Positions 1 through 8,430 of a stretch of DNA of 64,000 bases are shown piece by piece. The notes under the pieces were generated by a model, which worked only from the letters and a program-made list of their open reading frames with translations, searched no databases and was not told the DNA's origin. The position numbers and the translations under genes were made by a program. The first letter of the stretch is position 1. Each line of letters begins with the position of its first letter. Origin of the DNA: Polyangiaceae bacterium (GTDB lineage Bacteria; Myxococcota_A; Polyangia; Polyangiales; Polyangiaceae); assembly GCA_013361525.1 (NCBI GenBank), contig JABFXY010000072.1:95376-159375 (forward strand), written 5' to 3'.

Positions 1-1
1 C

Positions 2-652
2 GCCGACGCCGACGGTCACGGCATCCCTTCGGAGATCATCAGCAGCGGCCGCGCGATGTACGCCGCCGACCTCGAGAACGCGCCGATTCGATTGATCGTG
101 CTCGATACGGCCGCACCGTCGGGCAGCGCGGACGGCCTCCTTCATCAATCCGACATCGACGATTTCCTGATCCCGGCGCTCGACGGTGCCGTCGCGGCCG
201 GTCGCTACGTCATCGTTACGTCGCATCACATCTCGGGGCAGCTCACCGACGGCGGGGGCTTCGGGGGTGTCGCTCAGGACGACGCCGTCCTGCCGGATGC
301 GCTTCAAACGGTGCTGCTCCAATACCCCAACGTGCTGATGCACCTCGCCGGGCACACACACCATCACAAGGTCGGCAGGGTCGTCTCGGAGACGGACGGC
401 TCCGCCTATTGGGAAGTCGAGACCGCCGCCCTCGCGGACTTCCCCAATCAGATGCGCACCGTCGAGATATGGGATCTCGACAACGGTTTCCTCGGCATTC
501 GGCTGGTCGCGTTCGACTACCAGACGGAAAACGATCCGATTGCAGAGGAGGGCCGCCGCCTCGGCTTCCTCGACTTCACGTCGGGCTGGCAGTCCGACGG
601 GCGCGGGCACGCCGACGAGCGCAACGTCGAGCTCTACGTCCCCATGCCCTGA
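2..652 (+). CDS. Metallophosphoesterase, C-terminal part
   Basis: The open frame runs off the left edge, so the start is outside and only the last 216 residues are present. Two metal-ligand blocks of calcineurin-like phosphoesterases are visible: a His pair in VTSHHISG about 70 residues in, and LAGHTHHH about 115 residues in. The family hydrolyses phosphomono- or diesters with two metal ions. The substrate cannot be told. A strong hairpin terminator follows 20 bases after the stop, so this is the end of its transcription unit. Confidence 0.8.
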   Translation, partial: ADADGHGIPSEIISSGRAMYAADLENAPIRLIVLDTAAPSGSADGLLHQSDIDDFLIPALDGAVAAGRYVIVTSHHISGQLTDGGGFGGVAQDDAVLPDALQTVLLQYPNVLMHLAGHTHHHKVGRVVSETDGSAYWEVETAALADFPNQMRTVEIWDLDNGFLGIRLVAFDYQTENDPIAEEGRRLGFLDFTSGWQSDGRGHADERNVELYVPMP

Positions 653-673
653 TCCACCTCCGTGATATCGAGC

Positions 674-702
674 GCGCCCCGCCGCTGCCCATAGCGGGGC
701 GC
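674..702. terminator. Hairpin terminator
   Basis: Perfect 9-bp arms GCGCCCCGC and GCGGGGCGC with an 11-base loop, lying between the phosphoesterase stop and the next start. No long T tract follows, so it may be weak or bidirectional. Confidence 0.6.
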
Positions 703-727
703 TTCGTCCTCACGGTACCTTCGAGGG

Positions 728-1843
728 ATGCGCCGACTTCTTTCGCTTCTTGCGCTTGTCCCCATGGCATTCGGGCTTTCGCTGAGCTGCGCAGCCGGCG
801 AAGACGACGAGACGGGATGCGCGATAGGCAGCGAGGGCTGCGCGTGCACGAACGGCGGAGCGTGTGACGCTCCGCTCGTTTGCTTGAGCGACCTCTGCGT
901 CGATCCCAATTCGAGCCCCGGCGGCGGTGGCAGCGGCTCGGGCGGCAACCCCAGCACCGGCGGCAATGGGACGGGCGCACAAGGCGGCGGGACGGGCGCC
1001 TTCAATGCCGGCGGCGGTGGCGGCGGCGAGTGCGCGCTCGGAGGCTGCAAGGCGATCGACGTGCTCTTCGCGCTCGACGGGTCGGGCTCGATGGCGGAGG
1101 AGATCAATGCGCTCTCCGTCAACGACTCGTTCACCGCGATCATCGACGCGCTCGCAGCGATCAACTGCGGCGACATCGATTATCGAATCGGCGTCACCGA
1201 CGACAACGACGGCGGCTTCAAGGTTCCGTCGGGGTGGACGGGCGCGGACCCGTGGTTCGACTCCACGTCGATGACGAAGGAGGAGATCGCCGCCGCATTC
1301 AAGGGCGCAGCCGATCAGGTGGTCGCCGGCTCGGGCACCGACGTCGGCTGCGAGCACGTGCTCACGAGCTCGCGCGATCTGCTCAACGGCGACGCGACGG
1401 GCTTCCTCCGCCCCGAGGCGCTTCTCGTTCTCATCATGGTCACCGACGTCGACGACTACGGTGCCTACGATCAAGCGAACGGCAACGATTGCGGCATCGG
1501 CTGCCCCGTCACGCCGCCATACACACCGAACGCGATGTACGAGACGTTCGTCGCATTGAAAGGCGGCGAGCCGAAAGGTGTCGCCGCGATCGTCGTCGCG
1601 GGCGATCCGAACGTTGCCGGCGGCACGAACTTCTGCGGCCAGCCGGGAACGTGCTGCAGCGGCGGCATCGATTGCCTCGTCTTCCACGCGGATAGGCTGT
1701 GGGCGTTCGCCGGGATGCAAAATGGGGCGAACGGCTACACCGCAAACCTCTGCGCCGGCGCGCAGACCGTGCCGACCGCCGTCGAGACCGCGTTCACGAG
1801 CAACATCGACCTGGCGTGCGAGGAGTTCGAGCCGCCGATGTGA
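728..1843 (+). CDS. VWA-domain lipoprotein
   Basis: 371 residues. The N-terminus is a lipoprotein signal ending LSLS-C21. It is followed by a Cys-rich stretch (about residues 30-60), a Gly/Asn/Ser linker (about 63-100) and a von Willebrand factor A domain starting KAIDVLFALDGSGSM, which carries the DxSxS MIDAS metal site. Several Cys pairs in the C-terminal half suggest disulfides outside the cytoplasm. VWA lipoproteins of this build are common in myxobacteria. They are thought to mediate protein contacts at the cell surface. Partner unknown. The start is fixed by the signal peptide. Confidence 0.8.
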   Translation: MRRLLSLLALVPMAFGLSLSCAAGEDDETGCAIGSEGCACTNGGACDAPLVCLSDLCVDPNSSPGGGGSGSGGNPSTGGNGTGAQGGGTGAFNAGGGGGGECALGGCKAIDVLFALDGSGSMAEEINALSVNDSFTAIIDALAAINCGDIDYRIGVTDDNDGGFKVPSGWTGADPWFDSTSMTKEEIAAAFKGAADQVVAGSGTDVGCEHVLTSSRDLLNGDATGFLRPEALLVLIMVTDVDDYGAYDQANGNDCGIGCPVTPPYTPNAMYETFVALKGGEPKGVAAIVVAGDPNVAGGTNFCGQPGTCCSGGIDCLVFHADRLWAFAGMQNGANGYTANLCAGAQTVPTAVETAFTSNIDLACEEFEPPM

Positions 1844-1909
1844 CATGCGCGGCAACGACGCTTCCCCTGACGCTTCCCACGGGCGGGAACATCAGGTACC
1901 CCGCTCTAC

Positions 1910-3040
1910 GTGCTCAGCTGCCAAGCCTTCTTCGACGTCCTCCACAACCAGGGCGTGACGCTCTTCGCCGGCGTCCCCGATTCGCTCCTCAAAGACTTCT
2001 GCGCGTACGTGACGGACAACGCTCCGGCGGAGCGTCACGTCATCACGGCGAACGAAGGCGGCGCCATCGCGCTCGCGATGGGTCACCACCTCGCGACCGG
2101 TGAGATCGGCTGCGTGTACATGCAGAACTCCGGGCTCGGCAACACCGTAAACCCGCTCACCTCGCTCGCCGATCCGGCCGTTTACGGGATCCCGATGTTG
2201 CTGCTCATCGGCTGGCGCGGTCGCCCGGGCGAGAAGGACGAGCCGCAACACGTGCAGATGGGCCGCGTCACGAAAGAGACGCTGACCGCCATCGGCGTCG
2301 AGCACAGCGACGTACCCGACTCGATCGAAGTGGCTACGCAGGTCGTCGCGCGCGCGATCGAATCGGCGAAGAAGCGATCTGCCCCACACGCTCTCGTGAT
2401 CAAAAAAGGCACGTTCGACAGCTACAAGCTGAAGCGCAAAGACGACAGTCCGTATCAAATGACCCGCGAAGCCGCGATCGAGCGCATCGTGGCGAAGCTC
2501 CCCGCAGAGGTCGCGATCGTCGCCACGACCGGCATGCCCTCGCGAGAGCTCTTCGAGATCCGCGAGAAGCGAAAGGAAGCCCATCGCTCCGACTTCCTCA
2601 CGGTCGGCGGCATGGGCCACGCCTCGCAGATCGCGCTCGGCGTCGCCCTCGCGAAGCCGGCCCGCACGGTGGTCTGCCTCGACGGCGACGGCGCCGCGCT
2701 CATGCACATGGGCGGGCTCTCCACGATTGGGCAGCTCGCGCCGAAGAACTATCGCCACATCGTCCTCAACAACGGCGCACACGACAGCGTCGGCGGCCAG
2801 CCGACGGTCGCGTTCGCCGTCGATCTGCTCGCGATCGCGAAGGCCTGTGGCTACACGTCGGTCGCCCGCGCGACGAACGACCAGGAGCTCACGGCGGCGC
2901 TCGATGCCTTCGTGCGCGACCCCGGGCCGTCCCTCCTGGAGGTCCGAGTGAAGAAAGGCGCGCGCGCCGATCTCGGCCGACCGACGCAATCGACGCAGGA
3001 CCTCACGCGAGACTTCTCCGGCTTCGTTCGCAACACATAG
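1910..3040 (+). CDS. Phosphonopyruvate decarboxylase-like ThDP enzyme
   Basis: 376 residues. This is a compact thiamine-diphosphate enzyme like phosphonopyruvate decarboxylase (AepY/Ppd), which makes phosphonoacetaldehyde. The N-terminal PYR domain has FAGVPDS and the conserved ITANEGGAIALAMGHH with the catalytic Glu. The C-terminal PP domain has VGGMGHASQIALGVAL and the cofactor motif VCLDGDGAALMHMGG ending near LNNGAHDSVGGQPT. Sulfopyruvate decarboxylases share this fold, so the substrate is inferred. The start is GTG with no clear Shine-Dalgarno. No phosphoenolpyruvate mutase or aminotransferase lies beside it, so the rest of any phosphonate pathway is not in this window. Confidence 0.8.
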   Translation: MLSCQAFFDVLHNQGVTLFAGVPDSLLKDFCAYVTDNAPAERHVITANEGGAIALAMGHHLATGEIGCVYMQNSGLGNTVNPLTSLADPAVYGIPMLLLIGWRGRPGEKDEPQHVQMGRVTKETLTAIGVEHSDVPDSIEVATQVVARAIESAKKRSAPHALVIKKGTFDSYKLKRKDDSPYQMTREAAIERIVAKLPAEVAIVATTGMPSRELFEIREKRKEAHRSDFLTVGGMGHASQIALGVALAKPARTVVCLDGDGAALMHMGGLSTIGQLAPKNYRHIVLNNGAHDSVGGQPTVAFAVDLLAIAKACGYTSVARATNDQELTAALDAFVRDPGPSLLEVRVKKGARADLGRPTQSTQDLTRDFSGFVRNT

Positions 3041-3082
3041 CAACGGCGGGCCGCAGACGCCGCCGCCTCCTTGACGAGCTAG

Positions 3083-3117
3083 ACCATCGGTCTAGACTAC
3101 CAGTCTAGACCGATGGT
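3083..3117. promoter_or_regulatory. Long palindromic operator (TetR-type)
   Basis: Perfect 15-bp inverted repeat: ACCATCGGTCTAGAC, five-base spacer, GTCTAGACCGATGGT. It ends two bases before the AAGGAGGTG ribosome site of the Rieske gene. It also contains the nested palindrome GTCTAGAC twice. It is probably the binding site of the TetR regulator encoded at the end of the same unit. Confidence 0.75.
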
Positions 3118-3132
3118 CCAAGGAGGTGCGTC

Positions 3133-4146
3133 ATGTTGACTCGTCCCGTTCTCGAGAGGATCCCGCTCCGCCCGTACGCCATTGCCCACGCCGGGGCGAT
3201 CGATGCACGACGCCCGCGGACGGTGACGCGTTTCGGGCGAAACATCGTCCTGTTCCGGGATCGAAATGGCGCCGTCGTCGCTGCCGATGCGGCGTGCCCC
3301 CACCGCGGCGCGGATCTCGGGCTCGGCCGCATCGTCGATGGCGAGCTCGAGTGCGGCTATCACGGATTTCGGTTCGGGGCCGACGGCGGCTGCTCCCGCG
3401 CACCCTGCGCCACGCTCGACCGCGCGATGCCGAAGCGATTGCACCTGACCGTGCTGCCCATTGTCGAACTGGGCGGTTTCGTCTGGATGCGCCCCGACGC
3501 GCAACCTCTATCGGCGGACGACATCCCCGGTCGCGAGGTGTTGATCGACGATGCGTGGCACCACGCGCGCGGCGAGATGACGTGGAATGCGCGGCTCGGC
3601 CGCACCGTGGAGTCGATGCTCGACTTCCACCATGTCGAGTTCGCGCACCGTCGCTTCATGGGCGGATTCGATCGATTCGTGAAACACGACGTCCGCGTCG
3701 ACGGGGAGCGCATCACGCTGGATGCGACGCTCGCGCACCGCCGCTTCGGCTGGGAAATCAGCGGATCGATGCAGGCATGGTTTCCGGCGACGATGCGGCT
3801 CGGTATTGGCCGCGACTTCGCCGGGCTCGTCATGTTGTGCCCGGTCGACGGCGAGCGCACCTGGATCGGCATTCGATATTTTCAGACGCGGGTGCGGTGG
3901 TCGCCGTGGTCGAAGCTGCTCGCCGAATTCAGCCTGTGGTCGGAGCTACGCTTCATTCAACCCGACGACGCACGAATGTCGTCCTCGGCCGTGCCCCGCT
4001 CGGGCGACGTCGAAAGCAGCACGTTGCTCGAGGCAGATCGCGCCATCGTGGAGTGGTACCGTCTGCGCAAGCGAGCGGTGGAGCGTGACCGGGATGAGCG
4101 GGAAAAAGGCGTCGAAGCGGGAAAAGGTATCGACTGCGTCGCGTGA
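3133..4146 (+). CDS. Rieske non-heme iron oxygenase
   Basis: 337 residues. The N-terminal Rieske domain binds a 2Fe-2S cluster through CPHRG (about residue 56) and CGYHGF (about 76). The C-terminal catalytic part has ESMLDFHHVEFAH, supplying the histidines that bind mononuclear iron. The general architecture is that of ring-hydroxylating or sterol/chlorophyll-type oxygenases. The substrate cannot be read from sequence, and no ferredoxin or reductase is adjacent. The start has a strong AAGGAGGTG six bases upstream, inside the promoter-operator region. The 3' end overlaps the TetR gene by 53 bases, so the two are co-expressed. Confidence 0.85.
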   Translation: MLTRPVLERIPLRPYAIAHAGAIDARRPRTVTRFGRNIVLFRDRNGAVVAADAACPHRGADLGLGRIVDGELECGYHGFRFGADGGCSRAPCATLDRAMPKRLHLTVLPIVELGGFVWMRPDAQPLSADDIPGREVLIDDAWHHARGEMTWNARLGRTVESMLDFHHVEFAHRRFMGGFDRFVKHDVRVDGERITLDATLAHRRFGWEISGSMQAWFPATMRLGIGRDFAGLVMLCPVDGERTWIGIRYFQTRVRWSPWSKLLAEFSLWSELRFIQPDDARMSSSAVPRSGDVESSTLLEADRAIVEWYRLRKRAVERDRDEREKGVEAGKGIDCVA

Positions 4147-4792
4147 CGCCGGCGCTCACCCCGCGACTGCATTCAGTGAGCGGTTGGCGCCGTTGCTCGA
4201 TCTCGCTGCGGAGCAATTCGCCGAGCACGGCTTCGAAGGCGCTTCGTACAACGCGATGATCGAGCGCGTCGGCCTCTCGAAAGGCGTCGCGTACCACCAT
4301 TTCCGCGACAAGGCCGACTTGTTCCGCGCCGTCGTGTCGCGCGCGATCGAGCCCCTCCCGAGCGCAATCGGAGACTGGAACGACGTCGAGACGGCCGACG
4401 CGTTTTGGTCGCAGACCGAGCAAATGGTGGAGCGCGCAATGGGCGCAATGGCCGGCAATGCGCGCACGGCTGCATTGCTGCGAATGGCGGCGCGATCGCC
4501 GGGGGCGATGGCGGAAGCCTTCGGCGCGTACGAGCCGGCCTTCACCGCTCCGCTGATACACGCCTTGGAGAACGGCCGGCGGGTGGGGGCAGTGCGAGAC
4601 GACCTCCCCGTCGAGCTGCTCGCGGCGTGCTCGATCGGATTGGGCTCGGCGCTCGATCGATGGCTCGCCCAACACGGAGCGGACCTCGGACCGAGGCGAA
4701 TGCGGACCCTGGCGACGCAGAGCCTATCGCTCTTCGAGCAGATGCTCGCGCCGCCTCAGGCGACGCGTAGTCGATCGCGCAGCAAGAAGTAG
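4094..4792 (+). CDS. TetR family regulator
   Basis: 232 residues. The N-terminal helix-turn-helix (about residues 38-82) reads AAEQFAEHGFEGASYNAMIE followed by VGLSKGVAYHHFRDKADLF, typical of TetR proteins. The C-terminal half is a helical ligand domain. The gene starts inside the Rieske gene. The long palindrome upstream of that gene is the likely operator, giving autoregulation with induction by the oxygenase substrate or product. The 3' end overlaps the convergent NrsF-like gene by 37 bases. Confidence 0.85.
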   Translation: MSGKKASKREKVSTASRDAGAHPATAFSERLAPLLDLAAEQFAEHGFEGASYNAMIERVGLSKGVAYHHFRDKADLFRAVVSRAIEPLPSAIGDWNDVETADAFWSQTEQMVERAMGAMAGNARTAALLRMAARSPGAMAEAFGAYEPAFTAPLIHALENGRRVGAVRDDLPVELLAACSIGLGSALDRWLAQHGADLGPRRMRTLATQSLSLFEQMLAPPQATRSRSRSKK

Positions 4793-5457
4793 CCGAGCAG
4801 GCCCATTCCGATCACCGGCCAGCCGTGGCCGAGCAGCACGTGCATGCCGTCGGAATGCGCGCAGTGGAGCGCCTGCATACCGGCGGCGGTGAAGCCGACG
4901 GAGATGCCCAGTAGCCCGCTTCGAAAGCCCCAGCCCGCGGCGAACGAGCGCCGTTGTGCCCACGCGAGCGCCGCGAGGGGGACGATCGCGATGCCCATGA
5001 TCCAATCGCCGCAGAGGAAGCTGTTCTGCACGAGCGGCAGGCCTCGCTCGAGACAAGGCGTGCAGAGCGACGCGACACCGAAAACGACCGCCGCCGCGAC
5101 GACGAAACCCGCGACGGCCTTCATGCTCGGGCCCAGACCGACTCGACCGGGTTGAACCGCGAGCCACAACGCGACCGAGCCGAGCAAGGTCGGAACGCCG
5201 ACGTGGAGCACCATGATCCACGCGGGAACGTCGTCGCGAATGCCGATGAAGATCTGCACCGCGAAGAGCCACGAGAACGCGACGAGGATCGCGATGAGGC
5301 GCCGTTTGTGGAGCGTGCTGCGCGTCGGACCAACCTCGGAAGGCGCTACGGGCGCAGGCGCTGCAGCCGGCACTGGGCCGGGCGGCGCGCTACGCGCCGG
5401 CTTCGCGAGCGGATCCGGGATGGAGGCGAAATCCGCGAGGTCGAACTGGTCGCTCAT
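4756..5457 (-). CDS. NrsF-like membrane protein, putative anti-sigma factor
   Basis: 233 residues with a Pro/Ala-rich cytoplasmic N-terminus (to about residue 50) and six or so hydrophobic segments. A conserved-looking cluster QALHCAHSDGMHVLLGH near the C-terminus matches the Cys/His signature of NrsF (DUF1109) proteins, which hold ECF sigma factors inactive at the membrane. Its start overlaps the stop of the sigma-factor gene by four bases, supporting a sigma/anti-sigma operon. Confidence 0.75.
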   Translation of the reverse strand: MSDQFDLADFASIPDPLAKPARSAPPGPVPAAAPAPVAPSEVGPTRSTLHKRRLIAILVAFSWLFAVQIFIGIRDDVPAWIMVLHVGVPTLLGSVALWLAVQPGRVGLGPSMKAVAGFVVAAAVVFGVASLCTPCLERGLPLVQNSFLCGDWIMGIAIVPLAALAWAQRRSFAAGWGFRSGLLGISVGFTAAGMQALHCAHSDGMHVLLGHGWPVIGMGLLGYFLLRDRLRVA

Positions 5458-6011
5458 ACTGCACCTCGCTTCTTCGGTGCGACGTCGCCCAGCGCTGCAC
5501 GCAGGGCTTCGTAAGCATGAAACGCCCGCAGCTTCACCGCACCTTCCGTCGTGCCGAGGATCGCGGCCGCGTCCGATACGCTCAGCCCCTCGTAGCGAAG
5601 AAGCACGAACGCCTCGCGCTGGTTCGGGGGGAGCTTCGCGAGCGTCCGCTCGACCGTCGCCGCGAGCTCGGCCGCGATCGTCACCTGCTCGCCGTCGGTT
5701 TCCGGACCGGCGGGGGGATCCAGATCGCCGTCATCGGCGTCGACGCTGACGGGTCGCTCTTTGCGCACTGCGCGCTGTCGGACGTGGTCGATGTACACGT
5801 TTCGCGCAATTGCATAGGACCACGGCAGGACCCGACCGCCCACCTCGAACGAGCCCCGGGCGCGGTGCATCCGCAAGAACGTCTCCTGCAGCAGGTCGTC
5901 CGCGAGCGCGGGCGAGCGCGCCATCCTCGTGAGGAATGCTCGCAGACGTTCGGCGACCGCACGATGTACGACGGCAAAAGCCGATTCGTCCCCTTCGGCG
6001 TATCGGCTCAT
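5454..6011 (-). CDS. ECF RNA polymerase sigma factor
   Basis: About 185 residues from the chosen ATG (MSRYAEGDES). The frame stays open to 6104, so a longer form is possible. Region 2 reads ARSPALADDLLQETFLRMHR with YAIARNVYIDHVRQ. Region 4 reads LPPNQREAFVLLRYEGLSVS then TEGAVKLRAFHAYEALR. The linker is Asp/Pro-rich. It should direct polymerase to a small regulon, probably including this operon, under control of the downstream NrsF-like protein. Confidence 0.9.
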   Translation of the reverse strand: MSRYAEGDESAFAVVHRAVAERLRAFLTRMARSPALADDLLQETFLRMHRARGSFEVGGRVLPWSYAIARNVYIDHVRQRAVRKERPVSVDADDGDLDPPAGPETDGEQVTIAAELAATVERTLAKLPPNQREAFVLLRYEGLSVSDAAAILGTTEGAVKLRAFHAYEALRAALGDVAPKKRGAV

Positions 6012-6165
6012 CGCCTCGTCGGCGTTGTTGCCGTCGCGGGCAGACGTCACGCGGAGGTACTCCCACGGAACCGCGACGACACCAAGAGACCGGAGCAAAT
6101 GCACTGGACTGCCGGGCGATACGGCCCCGCGTGCGCCAGGTTTCGGATCTCCGGCGAGGACGGCG

Positions 6166-6867
6166 TCATTCGTCGAGGTCGCGAAGCCCCACCGGAGGCT
6201 CGGGGAGCTTGGCCGCCTTGCTCACACCTCGAAAGACGTAGTCCGCGTACTCGTACGGGCCGTCGGACCAGATGGTCATGTCGTCCTCCAAGATGCCGAG
6301 CGGCGCGCCCTCGCAGAGCTCCACGATCGTGAAGGCCGGACCCTCTTGATAGATGGGCTCTGACGGGTGCGCCTCTTCGGTCGAGCCTTCGAGCGCGGCC
6401 AGCACCCCCGCATGGCGATCGGCGTCGAGCTGATCGATCGGCAACAGCACCCAATCGAACAGGATGAGCTCGGGAAACGGAGGCAGCTCCGGGTTGCTCT
6501 TGAACGCGTCGTGCTCGGCAATCGGCAACTCGTGCTCTTGAAAGAGGCGAACGAGCTCTTCACGACGCGCGATCGCATCATCGCCGCCGGACCAAAACGC
6601 GGTGAGCACACCAATTGCGTCGTCGGCCGTCGCCGCGCGCCACAGCCGCGGATCGCGCGAGCGCACGTCGAGGTCCGCGTTCTTCGCCGTGAGCGCCTTG
6701 AATGCGGCAGCATGCGGCGCGAACGCGGGAAGGTCCTTGAGGACGTGATCCACCGTCCAATGAATCCGGTGATCCGTCTCTTGCAGGTAGCGGTGCTTGC
6801 CGAGGCATCGAAGCAGGCGCGCGACCTCGTCGATGAGCCGCGCAGCGAAGGACCAAGAGCGCATCAT
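6166..6867 (-). CDS. Hypothetical protein
   Basis: 233 residues, soluble, acidic, no signal peptide and no family I recognise. It starts at tandem ATG codons (MMRSWSFAARL), 13 bases after the stop of the upstream lipoprotein-like gene, so it is probably the last gene of the pilD-containing run. The N-terminal half is helical. The C-terminal half contains many aromatic and acidic residues (DDMTIWSDGPYEYADYVF). Confidence 0.7.
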   Translation of the reverse strand: MMRSWSFAARLIDEVARLLRCLGKHRYLQETDHRIHWTVDHVLKDLPAFAPHAAAFKALTAKNADLDVRSRDPRLWRAATADDAIGVLTAFWSGGDDAIARREELVRLFQEHELPIAEHDAFKSNPELPPFPELILFDWVLLPIDQLDADRHAGVLAALEGSTEEAHPSEPIYQEGPAFTIVELCEGAPLGILEDDMTIWSDGPYEYADYVFRGVSKAAKLPEPPVGLRDLDE

Positions 6868-6880
6868 GGGACGTTTCCGT

Positions 6881-7435
6881 TCAATTCGTGGAAGCAGGTG
6901 CGGGAGCAGAAGGGGTCGCGGGGGCGGAGCTGGGCGCAGGCACGGAAGTGCTCGGTGCGGGAGCAGTCGGCTCCGTTGTGGGGACCGAAGCCGATGGGGC
7001 GGGCACCGAAGCCGACGGCGGCGGTGCTGCCGATGCGGACGCCGACGCTGAAGCAGACTCCAACGCCTCGGGGGGAATGGCCCCTGTGTACCGGAGCACC
7101 CCGACATACCAAAGCAGCTCCCCATCCGAGCGACGCACGACGAAGGGCGGTGCGTAGACCTGCCCGGGCGCGAGGTCCACCCATCGGCCCGGCTCCCACA
7201 ACCATCGCCGGCCTCGCCATTTCCACTGGCCGTCGAGCCAAGCCGGATTCGCCATCGTCGAAGGCGCCTCGACGATGACATCCACCTTCGCAGGGGGCGG
7301 CGGATACGGCACGACGACCGGCTCGGCCTCTTTCGGCTGCTCTGCGAGCGGCACGTAATTGATCTTCGCCTCGGGGCACGCCGAGGAGAAGAGAGCGAGC
7401 GCGGCGACCAGCGCCACAACGAGCTTGCGCATCAT
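6881..7435 (-). CDS. Lipoprotein with Ala/Ser/Pro tail
   Basis: 184 residues. The signal peptide MMRKLVVALVAALALFSSAC has a lipobox SSA-C. The middle contains W-rich strands WLDGQWKWRGRRWLWEPGRW, the pattern of the YXWQ-type repeats seen in many deltaproteobacterial lipoproteins. The last 60 residues are low-complexity Ala/Ser/Pro. The ATG overlaps the pilD stop (ATGATG), so translation is coupled to pilD. Role unknown. Confidence 0.75.
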   Translation of the reverse strand: MMRKLVVALVAALALFSSACPEAKINYVPLAEQPKEAEPVVVPYPPPPAKVDVIVEAPSTMANPAWLDGQWKWRGRRWLWEPGRWVDLAPGQVYAPPFVVRRSDGELLWYVGVLRYTGAIPPEALESASASASASAAPPPSASVPAPSASVPTTEPTAPAPSTSVPAPSSAPATPSAPAPASTN

Positions 7436-8394
7436 GCGCCGGCCCACGCGAGGAACGCATCGCGCAGTGTTTCGCCGAACAACAAGAGCTCGAGCCCCGC
7501 GAGCGCAATGAACGGACCGAACGCGAGCGGCGCCTGCATCCCCTCACCCGGCGCGTCGGCGAGCTCGTCCTCTTTGCGCCACTCCTCCATCGCCGCTGCT
7601 CGCTCCTCTTCGGGAAGCTTCTCGATCTCGGCGAGGATCTCTTCGCGCTCGCGCGTGACGTCCTCGGGCTCTTCGACCCTTCCGCCGAGCAGGCGCACCA
7701 GAATGAAAATCACCGTGCCTTGAAGCGCACCGGCGAAGAGGCCGAAGAGCGCGCCTTGCCACCCGAACCAAGAGCCGACGACGCCGAGCAAGATCGAATC
7801 GCCGGAAGCGAAGCCGCTTCGACCGCGGAGCATTCGGTAGATCGTGTTGATGCCGAAGCCGAGCGCGAGGCCGACCGCTGCGCCGATCACCGTATCGAGG
7901 ACCTCGAGGTTGCGGAGCGAAGCCGTGCCGATGCCGATGATCGCCGCGGCGAGGTTCGCTTTGTCCGGCAGGATCACCAAGTGCTCGAGGTCGACGAACG
8001 CCGTCGCCACGAGAAACAAGGAGAACGCAAACGCCGTCGAGAACAACGCACCCGCATACGCGAGCGACGTCGTCGGCTGCGAGAGCGGCAGCACCAGGAG
8101 CTCCAAGACCGCGAGCGCCAGGACGCCGCCGATCAGCTCCACCATCACGTACCTCGGGGAAATGCGCTCTTTACAGCAGGCCGAGCGCCCGCGAAGCAGC
8201 ACGTACGAGATGACCGGGATGTTCTGCCACGGCCGGATCGGCTTGTTGCACTTCGGGCAGTTCGACGGCGGGCTGACGACGCTCTGCCCGCGCGGTACGC
8301 GGTAGATCACGACGTTCAGAAAGCTCCCCCAGAGCAAGCCGAACATAACGGCGATGCCACGGAGGAACCACAGGGGCAGGTCGGCCAGCGTCAA
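7432..8394 (-). CDS. pilD: Type IV prepilin peptidase / methyltransferase
   Basis: 320 residues, polytopic. The N-terminal domain has the zinc motif CPKCNKPIRPW with a second Cys pair SACC. The aspartyl-protease residues are in ATAFVDLEHLVILPD and ASGDSILLGVVGSWFGW. It cleaves and N-methylates type IV pilin precursors in the inner membrane. The C-terminal half contains an unusual charged insertion of about 50 residues (EEPEDVTREREEILAEIEK onward) between membrane segments. The downstream lipoprotein overlaps it. Confidence 0.92.
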   Translation of the reverse strand: MTLADLPLWFLRGIAVMFGLLWGSFLNVVIYRVPRGQSVVSPPSNCPKCNKPIRPWQNIPVISYVLLRGRSACCKERISPRYVMVELIGGVLALAVLELLVLPLSQPTTSLAYAGALFSTAFAFSLFLVATAFVDLEHLVILPDKANLAAAIIGIGTASLRNLEVLDTVIGAAVGLALGFGINTIYRMLRGRSGFASGDSILLGVVGSWFGWQGALFGLFAGALQGTVIFILVRLLGGRVEEPEDVTREREEILAEIEKLPEEERAAAMEEWRKEDELADAPGEGMQAPLAFGPFIALAGLELLLFGETLRDAFLAWAGA

Positions 8395-8430
8395 TGCAAG
8401 GACTACATACCAGACCGACCGTGCGCCTGC

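Noticed and set aside
710..1855. Long minus-strand frame opposite the VWA gene
   Set aside because: Composition is a GC-rich antisense shadow; the plus strand has signal peptide and VWA motifs.
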